NCBI RefSeq assembly: GCF_001500065.1
Contig: NZ_LQIN01000021.1
Span: 1 to 45,001, forward strand
DNA: 45,001 nucleotides
Reading direction: 5' to 3'
From: Mycobacterium sp. IS-3022
GTDB lineage: Bacteria; Actinomycetota; Actinomycetes; Mycobacteriales; Mycobacteriaceae
The position numbers and the translations under genes are program-made. A model generated the notes under the pieces. The model was not told where the DNA came from. It saw nothing but the letters and a program-made list of their open reading frames with translations, and did no database searches. The stretch's first letter is position 1; each line of letters begins with the position of its first letter. Shown here in pieces: positions 33,372 through 40,693 of the stretch.

Positions 33372-35308
33372 GGGTGCAACGCGTCGGAACCGAAACAAGC
33401 GGTGTCGCTCCGAAATTGGCTGCCGGTGATGAGCGAAAGCGGTTGGGGCAGTTCTTTACCGGCTCTCATGTTGCGAGACTATTGGCGGCTCTTGCAGACG
33501 CTAACACCGCACGTCGGATAATCGACCCAATGGCAGGCTCAGGTGACATGCTCGCCGCGTGCCTGGAAGTCGGCGCAACACCGGAATTGATCGTTGGCAT
33601 TGACGTCGACCCGAGACCTCTAGCTCTTGCACAAGCACGCCTCGGGACTGGAAGGACGCCATTTCTCGACATTCCTCGCAGCGCGTTTGTCCCCGAAGTA
33701 TGGCAACAGGCCGGTGAGGTTTGGGATCTCGTCATCACGAACCCCCCGTATGTTCGCTACCAACGCGCCTCTTCTTCGTTTGGTGAGTTGCCCAGCGCTG
33801 AGATGATCAGAAGCGGCCTTGTTGAATGTCTAGACCGATCCTCGCACCTAGGCGAGGGCGAAAGGCAAACGTTTCTCGCAGCTGCGCGGTCTTATTCGGG
33901 CCTGTCCGATCTTGCCGTGCCGTGCTGGATCCTCTGCATGTCGCTAGTTGGGTTGGGTGGCCGTGTTGCGATGGTCGTGCCCAACACATGGTTGTCTCGC
34001 CGATACGCCGAACCGGTGAGGCACTTGTTGCGCCGGTATTTCGACGTCGAGTTTGTGGTGGAGGATAGTGACGCCTCGTGGTTCGATGACGCCCTCGTGC
34101 GCACAACCCTCATCGTCACTACGCGCGTCCCAGACAAGGGTCCGCATCCGCTCGATGCCGCGTACTGGCATATCCGACTGAACCAGTCGGCCGGGGACAC
34201 CCGAAGCCTCGTCGGCCGCGCGGTGGGCCACGGAGAAAGCAGCAGCCACCAGGCCGAGCAGGCATTCGTGCGTGGGCTTCGCGAGCGTCGGCTGTCAAGC
34301 GGCGACGGCATCCAAATCCGCCGAACAGTAACTAGCCAATGCCTCCCGGCGCCAGTTGCAAAAGAGCTGGATCGCAACAACTCTCATTTACCAAATCCGC
34401 TCGATGAGATGTGTTCGTCGGGGGGCACAACCACCCTTGCCGACATGGGCTGGGCGGCTGGTCAGGGGTTACGGAGTGGTGCGAATGAGTTCTTCTATGT
34501 CAAGCGCTTAGGCCGGGGTTATCAGTCACCCCTGCTGCCGGGGCAGACGCTTGATCTTCCCCAGGATGCTCTGCAACCAGCAGTGTTCCGACAATCTGAA
34601 CTCGGCGGGAAAATTGTCGCCACGTATCAAGAGGCGATAGCTTGCGTCGTCACGCTCTCCCGCTACGTACATCCAGATGATGCTTTGCCCGGTGATCCAC
34701 GCACAGTTCTGACTGGCGATCTGCTGCGTCTGGTTAATGCCGCCGCGGCTAAGACATACGTCCGATCCGGGACGCGCCAGCCGTTGCCGTCACTGAGTGC
34801 GGTAGCTCCCAACGTGCGCAACAGAGGCCCGCATGGCAGGCCGACTTTTTGGTATCAACTGCCCCCTTTTACTAATCGGCACATGCCGGCATTGTTCGTG
34901 GCGCGTGTCAACGGTCAAGGTGTCCGTCCAGCCGTGAACCTGGGTCGCCAGCTCGTTGTCGATGCGAATTTCACGGGGCTGTGGCCGGCTACCGCGCACG
35001 CTCTGCCAGTTGAGGCGGTGCTGGCATTGCTGGCCTCATCATGGGCGGCCATGTGGTTCGAAGCTGCCTGCACGGTCATGGGCGGAGGAGCATTAAAAAT
35101 CGAAGCCACCGACTTGCGGAGGATCCCGTTTCCGATCATTACGTCCGACGTGAGCACACAGCTTGCTGAAGTTGGTTCGGCGCTCATCGCGCAATCGTCG
35201 GTGATATCCGCCGACACGGAAGCGATTGCTCGCATTCTCGGGTACGCCGACCACGAAATCGCGCTTCGGGCGAGTGTTGATGAGCGGCGTGCGATGCGGA
35301 GGGCATGA
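33368..35308 (+). CDS. DNA methyltransferase 2 (N6-adenine type, Eco57I-like)
   Basis: 646 aa, GTG start overlapping the previous stop. RLGQFFTGSHVARLL followed by motif I DPMAGSGDML (53-62), an acidic motif II (VGIDVDP) and the catalytic NPPY at 125-128 identify an N6-adenine methyltransferase of the gamma/Eco57I type. The long C-terminal half (about 300-600) fits a target-recognition domain (HGRPTFWYQLPPF, LKIEATDLRRIPFP). There is no nuclease or helicase motif in this protein. Placement between two other methyltransferases with coupled translation suggests one complex or one pathway. Confidence 0.88.
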   Translation: MRVQRVGTETSGVAPKLAAGDERKRLGQFFTGSHVARLLAALADANTARRIIDPMAGSGDMLAACLEVGATPELIVGIDVDPRPLALAQARLGTGRTPFLDIPRSAFVPEVWQQAGEVWDLVITNPPYVRYQRASSSFGELPSAEMIRSGLVECLDRSSHLGEGERQTFLAAARSYSGLSDLAVPCWILCMSLVGLGGRVAMVVPNTWLSRRYAEPVRHLLRRYFDVEFVVEDSDASWFDDALVRTTLIVTTRVPDKGPHPLDAAYWHIRLNQSAGDTRSLVGRAVGHGESSSHQAEQAFVRGLRERRLSSGDGIQIRRTVTSQCLPAPVAKELDRNNSHLPNPLDEMCSSGGTTTLADMGWAAGQGLRSGANEFFYVKRLGRGYQSPLLPGQTLDLPQDALQPAVFRQSELGGKIVATYQEAIACVVTLSRYVHPDDALPGDPRTVLTGDLLRLVNAAAAKTYVRSGTRQPLPSLSAVAPNVRNRGPHGRPTFWYQLPPFTNRHMPALFVARVNGQGVRPAVNLGRQLVVDANFTGLWPATAHALPVEAVLALLASSWAAMWFEAACTVMGGGALKIEATDLRRIPFPIITSDVSTQLAEVGSALIAQSSVISADTEAIARILGYADHEIALRASVDERRAMRRA

Positions 35309-38300
35309 TGCCTGCGGACGAAACAACGACAATTGATCTCGCCGCGGCGATAAAGGGTGTCGACCACTTGCACCTGGTCCGCAACGCAGGATCGAACGAG
35401 ACAGTGGTTCGTAACGCGATTACCGAGATGCTGTCGGACACGTATCCATACGCAACACGCCCATGGTGGGTCAGGCAACAGATCCTAGGCGCGGAACGTC
35501 TCACCCGGTGGGTCGAGAATGGCGAGCCCAGATGGGGCTCCACGGACACCATCATCGGTGTAACTGCCGTCGAATACGAGTCTGACCTCAGAGCCAACGC
35601 GAAATTCCTTCTAGGCAGATCCCAAGTTGCCCAGTACTGCGCCGGATTGCTCAATGATGGGGTCCCGGTAGACGACGTCGTCGGCGTTCTGTCGGACGGT
35701 GTCGATTGGTATGCATTCCGGATCAAGAATGTCGCCGCGCGCAGTCTTGGCGACTATGCCGTTGAAGACTTCGAGCTTGAAGAGGTCGCACACGTCACCA
35801 CGACGATGAGTGATCCAGGATCGGTTCAACAGCTGATCGACTTCTTCGACGCGTACCTCGCGCGCGCTGAGAAGACACCTCTGACGGGCGCGGCGTTGGC
35901 AATGCATCTCGGTCTCCAGTCCGGAGTGGGAGCGCAGTACCTTACCGCTTGTGGCGCAGCAATCGACAAGGCGCGTGCCATTAGTCCCGGCCAGGCAGCA
36001 CTTGTTGACGGGGTATGGCAAGACTTCGAACGGTACTTGTCGGGCGGGAATCCGACGGTCGCGCAGCAGAGAGATGCGTATGTCCGAGAGTTCTATCTGT
36101 CGCTCATTGCTCGCCTAATTTGTGCAAATGTGGTTTCGGGCACAGCCCTTCGCAGCAGCGATGTAGAACTCCAGGAGATCCTGTGCGGCACCTTCTTCGA
36201 CAATAAGGGGCTTGTGCGCTTAGTCGAGCACGACTTCTTCGGTTGGTTGAATCGCTTTGAGGTTGTCGGCGCGGTCCTCGATATCGCTAGAGAAATACAA
36301 GCGGATCTCCGCGCTTATAATTTTGCGACGATACTTGATACAGACGTCTTCGGAACATTGATGTCCCAGCTTGCTGATTCAACGCAGCGCCTCCTGCTCG
36401 GCCAGGAATGGACACCGACATGGCTCGCGGTTGCAATGGCCCGTGAGGCTCTGGCGATGCTGCCGGCTGATGAGTGGCCGCGGTTCACCGATGTGTGCGC
36501 GGGATCAGGGTCGATGATCGCAGCGGTTTGTCGTGAGCTACACGGTCGACTCGAGGGAGCGGGGATCGAACGAAAGAGTGCAGAATCCCTTCGCCTGCTC
36601 ACCCAGGCCGTAACCGGGTTCGACGTGGACCCGCTCGCGACCCTGTTAGCAAAGGTGAATTGGGTTGTCGTGAACCGGGATTGGTTACCCATGAACGGCA
36701 GTACTCAAGTTTCGATACCAATCTACAACGCTGACTCGTTGTTTGCACTGGCGCCGATTTGGGGCGAGCGTGATGAGACGGACGACCATGACACACTTCA
36801 TCTAGACGATCGAGACGTGTCCTTACCGCGTTATCTAGTGGACCCCATCAATCAGACGCTGTTCGACGCGGTGCTGGATCGCTGCACGCACCTTGCTCTG
36901 GTGCATGTGGCGCCCAGCGGCTCGGAAACGGTGGATCAGCGGACACTCGAGCAGCTCGTCTCAGATGCCATCATCGATGTTTCGGCAGATCTTGACGTCA
37001 GTCAGACCGAACAGCTGATGGCGTTCGCGCGTTCGTTAACCGATGCATTGGTGGACCTCGAACGCGCCGGTCGTGACGGCATATGGTCCTTCATACTACG
37101 CAACAGCTACCGGCCAAGCCTCGTCAAAGGTCAATTCAACGGGCTCATCACGAATCCGCCGTGGCTGGCGATGAGCCGACTCGCTGGGAACCCATTCGCC
37201 AGTGTGCTCGCACAATTAGCAGACCGGTTCGATCTACGGCCACCGGGTGCTGCCTTCCCGCACTTGGAAATGGCAACGGTCTTCCTCGCTTACGCGGTAG
37301 CGCATTACCTCACAGATCCGGCGGTGGTTGCTTGCGTCCTACCCCTATCGGTGACCACCGGTACCCAGCATGAGCCGCTTCGCCGCCAGCTTTCGGGCCG
37401 GACTCGGACGCCGATACAAATGCAGCCGTCGAAGCTATGGCTCGTCAGCAAGGAGACCTTCGCGAACCTCTCAGCCGTGCTAATAGGTGTGCGAGGAGCC
37501 CCGCCGGTGATAAACGAAATTCCGGCGGCCCACATTGGCGTCGGCGGTGAAGCCCCGGCAGCGTTGTACGTCGTCGAGTTCGCTGGACGCTTCCTTTGGT
37601 CGAGTCAGGAGCCGGGTGCGGGCATCCCCGGCGGATACCCCGACGGACTTGCTTCGCAAGGAGCAGATCTCATGCCGAGGAGGCTCGTGGCAGTAACTGT
37701 GGAGTCTGAGCAGCCCGGAACTGTTACGGTGCGCTCACCAAAGCTTGGTGAACCAGACTGGTATTTGGTATCGGCGGCGAAAAAGCATGAGGATTTCGAG
37801 ATTCCGGCCACGACAATACCGGCGCGATTCCGACACAAGATGTGGTTGTCTAACCATCTGGTTGCATTTCGCTTGAGTGAGCCGGCCGACATCGTGATAC
37901 CCGTCCTCAGGTCGGCGGGATCCTTGCAGTTGGCTAGCGAAGCGACGATTAGCGCCTCACCGACGGCAAGACGGCATTTCGACAAGATCCTGGCAGAGAG
38001 TGACTTCGATTCGCTCACTGACTTCTGGCGTCGTGGTCTGAATATGCGTAACAAGCTGATCAACCAGGACCTCATCGCTGCGAACGCGACTGGCTATCTG
38101 GTCGTCTACGGCGCAGGAGGGGAGATCCCGTCTGCGGCCTATGTATCACTGGCCGAATATTCTGGCGAGCTACCGCTGATCGACCAGACGCTCTACTGGA
38201 TTTTGGTCGTCTCCGAAGATGAGGCCGTATATATGTGCGGCCTCATCAACAACCCTTCACTGGCGGAGTACATCCGCCCATACGTACCGCAAGGTGCGTT

Positions 38301-38568
38301 CGGTGGCCGCCACTTGCACACGCTCCCTCCAAAAGCCATACCAATCTTTGATGCAACGAATAGCGACCACGTGGCGGTCGTCGCAGAGACGCGTGCGCTG
38401 ATTGGTGAGCTTGAACGTGAAGTGTTCCCCAGTGTTACTACCGATGGGACTCTTGCCCAAAGGCGGACTGCGACGCGTCGCCTAATCGCATCACTGCCCA
38501 GTTACGGCGCGTATGATACGGCATGCGCAAACTTATATGGTTGCGGGCAGTTTGGGCCTGCTGACTGA
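35305..38568 (+). CDS. DNA methyltransferase 3, large, with N-terminal nuclease-like domain
   Basis: 1087 aa. Motif X-like LGQEWTPTWLA (about 366-375), motif I DVCAGSGSM (396-404), motif II GFDVDP (438-443) and catalytic NPPW (617-620) mark an N6-adenine methyltransferase of the type IIG/PglX-like group. The C-terminal region is a probable recognition domain (FRHKMWLSNHLVAFRL, GGRHLHTLPPKAIPIF). The N-terminal 150 residues (ETVVRNAITEML, then D81, AVEYESDL, QVAQYCAGLL) resemble the nuclease domain of fused enzymes, but the ExK motif reads E90-Y-E92. The ATG at 35308 lies at better distance from GGAGG than the overlapping ATG at 35305, so either may be used. Confidence 0.86.
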   Translation: MMPADETTTIDLAAAIKGVDHLHLVRNAGSNETVVRNAITEMLSDTYPYATRPWWVRQQILGAERLTRWVENGEPRWGSTDTIIGVTAVEYESDLRANAKFLLGRSQVAQYCAGLLNDGVPVDDVVGVLSDGVDWYAFRIKNVAARSLGDYAVEDFELEEVAHVTTTMSDPGSVQQLIDFFDAYLARAEKTPLTGAALAMHLGLQSGVGAQYLTACGAAIDKARAISPGQAALVDGVWQDFERYLSGGNPTVAQQRDAYVREFYLSLIARLICANVVSGTALRSSDVELQEILCGTFFDNKGLVRLVEHDFFGWLNRFEVVGAVLDIAREIQADLRAYNFATILDTDVFGTLMSQLADSTQRLLLGQEWTPTWLAVAMAREALAMLPADEWPRFTDVCAGSGSMIAAVCRELHGRLEGAGIERKSAESLRLLTQAVTGFDVDPLATLLAKVNWVVVNRDWLPMNGSTQVSIPIYNADSLFALAPIWGERDETDDHDTLHLDDRDVSLPRYLVDPINQTLFDAVLDRCTHLALVHVAPSGSETVDQRTLEQLVSDAIIDVSADLDVSQTEQLMAFARSLTDALVDLERAGRDGIWSFILRNSYRPSLVKGQFNGLITNPPWLAMSRLAGNPFASVLAQLADRFDLRPPGAAFPHLEMATVFLAYAVAHYLTDPAVVACVLPLSVTTGTQHEPLRRQLSGRTRTPIQMQPSKLWLVSKETFANLSAVLIGVRGAPPVINEIPAAHIGVGGEAPAALYVVEFAGRFLWSSQEPGAGIPGGYPDGLASQGADLMPRRLVAVTVESEQPGTVTVRSPKLGEPDWYLVSAAKKHEDFEIPATTIPARFRHKMWLSNHLVAFRLSEPADIVIPVLRSAGSLQLASEATISASPTARRHFDKILAESDFDSLTDFWRRGLNMRNKLINQDLIAANATGYLVVYGAGGEIPSAAYVSLAEYSGELPLIDQTLYWILVVSEDEAVYMCGLINNPSLAEYIRPYVPQGAFGGRHLHTLPPKAIPIFDATNSDHVAVVAETRALIGELEREVFPSVTTDGTLAQRRTATRRLIASLPSYGAYDTACANLYGCGQFGPAD

Positions 38569-38599
38569 GCAACAATGGTGCCAGCCGTACTCCGCCTGT

Positions 38600-38825
38600 A
38601 TGCAGTTAGCTGTCCTTGCCGTTTCGAACCTCGGTAATCTGCGGCTTCAGCGGTCGTCTCATCGGCGCTGCTCGAACGTATTGGCAAAGTTGCGCAAGAG
38701 TGCGACGACGTAGGACGCCGCCTACGTTGCGCTCGCCGAAGCTCTCGACGTCGGTTTGTGACGGCCGATGCACGCTTCGCGCTCATTCCCGGCATCCGAT
38801 GCGAGATCGAGGTCATTATGGGCCC
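38600..38825 (+). pseudogene. Broken VapC-type PIN toxin remnant
   Basis: The C-terminal half of a PIN-domain toxin can be pieced together: NLRLQRSSHRR, then LLERIG (shifted frame), KLRKSATT, a TAG stop at 38711, DAAYVALAEALDVGL, another frameshift near 38760, then VTADARFALIPGIRCEIEVI. The usual Tyr before DAAYVALAE is replaced by the stop (TAC to TAG). DAAYVALAE and TADARFA are hallmark VapC segments. The N-terminal half and an antitoxin are missing. Confidence 0.68.
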
Positions 38826-38909
38826 GGCCCCGCATGATGACGCTGCTCCCGAAGCTTTCGCGCGGCACGACGCGGGTAAGCGCACCGACCGCCCGTGCGA
38901 TGATGGCAC

Positions 38910-39360
38910 GCGCATCCCTGAAAGCAGGAGCTTCAGATGGGGTTGAGCGAATCGACAACCAACTGAACAGCGTCATGGCCGATGGGTCTCTGCACGGCAT
39001 CGCCGCCACAGTCGTCAGCCGCGACGGCGTCCCGCCCGAGGGCGCCGCCGGAGAGGCCGGGCCCGACACCATGTTCCGCGACGCATCGATGAGTAAGGCC
39101 GTCGCGGCCACTGAGAGCTGCAACTCTTCGAGAAGCGCGCAAGCCGGTACTGCGCGCCCAGGATGCAGGCAACCGTCCTCCAGCTGATGACCCACACCGC
39201 TGACTGCGGCTATAAGTCCTCAACGAGAAGCTCTCAAATACCGCATCGAGTACGGATTTCCCTACGTGCTTCAGGGGATCAAGCAGAGCATCACCGTTGC
39301 GGGACAAGGTGGTTCGATGCGAGCAGCGGCGCTCGAACAGCCTTGACCGTCAGCCGACGT
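38910..39360 (+). pseudogene. Fragment of a beta-lactamase-fold serine hydrolase
   Basis: Reading across frames gives VERIDNQLNSVMADGSLHGI, AGPDTMFRDASMSKAVA with the SxxK-type active-site tetrad SMSK, then (other frame) MQATVLQLMTHTADCGY. These match the class C beta-lactamase/EstB-like family, where the same segments read as MFRxASMTKA and QLLTHTSG. Frameshifts after residue 60 and the absence of the rest of the fold show that the gene is dead. Confidence 0.66.
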
Positions 39361-39434
39361 TCACGATGATCGCGCTCGTCGGAAGTCCCAGGTGTGCTCG
39401 TGAGCTCGTTGAAATCCCCACCTGTGAGCGGTGG

Positions 39435-39740
39435 TCAGTGTAGTGGTTGGCGGGAGCCCGTGGCGTCCCGGCGCAGCGTTTCAGCGGCGCCTTGGTGGTC
39501 GCGCAGTCGGTAGGACTCGCCGTCGAAGTTGATGACCACTGAGCGGTGCAAGAGTCGGTCGAGTATGGCGGCTGCGACGTTGGTGTCGCCGAGGATGTCT
39601 CCCCAGGCGCCCACGCCGCGGTTGGTAGTGATGACGATGCCGGGCTTCAAATAGCGTTGGGAGACAACCTGAACAACGCTGAGGCGGCCTCGGCGAGCAG
39701 CAGCAGGTAGCCGGGTTCATCGATCACAGCTGCGTGGTTC
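39435..39740 (-). mobile_element. istB: IS21-family IstB ATPase remnant, frameshifted
   Basis: The minus strand encodes the C-terminal third of IstB, the helper ATPase of IS21 elements: IDEPGYLLLLAEAASALF, then VVSQRYLKPGIVITTNRGVG, AWGDILGDTNVAAAILDRLL and a final GESYRLRDH. One base is missing near 39671 (TTGTTCAGG where TTGTTCCAGG is expected), which breaks the frame. The Walker A part, IstA and the terminal repeats are not found, so this is a dead fragment. Confidence 0.75.
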
Positions 39741-40007
39741 ATCGCGCTCGATGGTGTCCGAGACCGCCCTCGGCGATTCGATCGCGGTGGGCGGACTCCA
39801 TACCGGTCTGCACCTTGAAAACGAAAAGATGGAGCCGCACCTGATTTCCACCGGTTCGCGCTGCGTCAGCGGCCGAGGCCGTCCTTCGGGTTGCTCCGCC
39901 GCTGCAAGTGATCGCAGGCGCGCTCTGGAAGAGTGCGTTGTTCCTCGGCCGCTATGACCATGAAGCCGCCGCATGACCATGTGCTACACAAGTGCTACGC
40001 TCGTAGC
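39741..40007 (+). promoter_or_regulatory. Non-coding stretch ending in a repeat-rich vapBC operator/promoter
   Basis: Most of this 267-bp segment shows nothing recognisable. Immediately before the vapB ATG, GTGCTAC occurs twice (39981-39987, 39992-39998), and the second copy forms an inverted repeat with GTAGC at 40003-40007 (GCTAC, four bases, GTAGC). Such repeats overlapping the promoter are where VapB antitoxins usually bind to repress their own operon. The ATG follows directly, and no ribosome site is visible, so a leaderless mRNA is likely. Confidence 0.5.
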
Positions 40008-40265
40008 ATGTCTACGGTGGCGTCCCGCGAATTGCGAAACGACACAGCGGGCGTGCTTCGTCGAGTTCAAGCGGGCGAGGAGGTGACGATCACGGTGAAT
40101 GGGCGAGCCGTGGCGGTGATCGCCGCCGTCGAGCCGAGGCGTCGGCGGCGGGTGTCGAAGGCAGAATTCGTCAAGCGGCTCGAGACCAGCCAGGCGGATT
40201 CGGGCTTGCGTGACGACCTCGCGGCGCTCGTCGGCGAATCGACTGACGAACTCGACGAATTGTGA
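40008..40265 (+). CDS. vapB: VapB-type antitoxin (Phd/YefM fold)
   Basis: 85 aa. The N-terminal half is a Phd/YefM DNA-binding fold (SRELRNDTAGVLRRVQAGEE, VTITVNGRAVAVIAAVEP); the C-terminal half is charged and probably wraps around the toxin. It neutralises the VapC encoded next and represses the operon. The start is the ATG just after the inverted repeat described upstream. The stop overlaps the toxin start (GTGA), the usual coupling in vapBC loci. Confidence 0.9.
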   Translation: MSTVASRELRNDTAGVLRRVQAGEEVTITVNGRAVAVIAAVEPRRRRRVSKAEFVKRLETSQADSGLRDDLAALVGESTDELDEL

Positions 40266-40672
40266 CGGCCGATCGGCCCGCGCTCGGCATCCTCGATACA
40301 TCCGTCTTCATCGCCAACGAGAGTGGCCGCCAACTGGAGACGTCGCTGCTCCCAGACGAACTCGCCACGACCGTGGTGACCCTCGCTGAACTGAACGCTG
40401 GTGTGCTCGCGGCGCGGACTTCCGAGATCCGGGCGCGTCGCCTCCGCACGTTGGATGCCGTCGCTGATATGACCGCGCTCCCGGTCGACGAAGAGGCCGC
40501 TCAACTCTGGGCGCTGCTACGCGTACACCTGGCCGAGGCGGGGCGACGGGTCCGAGTCAATGACCTATGGATCGCGGCCATTGCAGCCGCCAAGCACCTG
40601 CCGGTCGTGACGCAGGATGAAGACTTCGATGCCCTCGAGGGTGTCGCGGGCCTCGCGATAGTCCGCGTTTAG
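40262..40672 (+). CDS. vapC: VapC toxin, PIN-domain ribonuclease
   Basis: 136-aa PIN-domain nuclease that cuts RNA (in mycobacteria often tRNA or rRNA), with Mg2+ bound by conserved acids: Asp12 (LDTSVF), Glu43 (TLAELNAG), Asp101 (NDLWIAA) and Asp119/Asp121 (TQDEDFD). All are present, so it should be active. It starts with GTG overlapping vapB. The pair probably stabilises the surrounding island; a dead VapC fragment lies 1.4 kb upstream. Confidence 0.92.
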   Translation: MTADRPALGILDTSVFIANESGRQLETSLLPDELATTVVTLAELNAGVLAARTSEIRARRLRTLDAVADMTALPVDEEAAQLWALLRVHLAEAGRRVRVNDLWIAAIAAAKHLPVVTQDEDFDALEGVAGLAIVRV

Positions 40673-40693
40673 CCCTCAGCCTCGCGCGCAGGA

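Noticed and set aside
38502..38915. 137-codon minus-strand frame after the methyltransferase operon
   Set aside because: Low-complexity Ser/Arg translation opposite the better supported VapC remnant.
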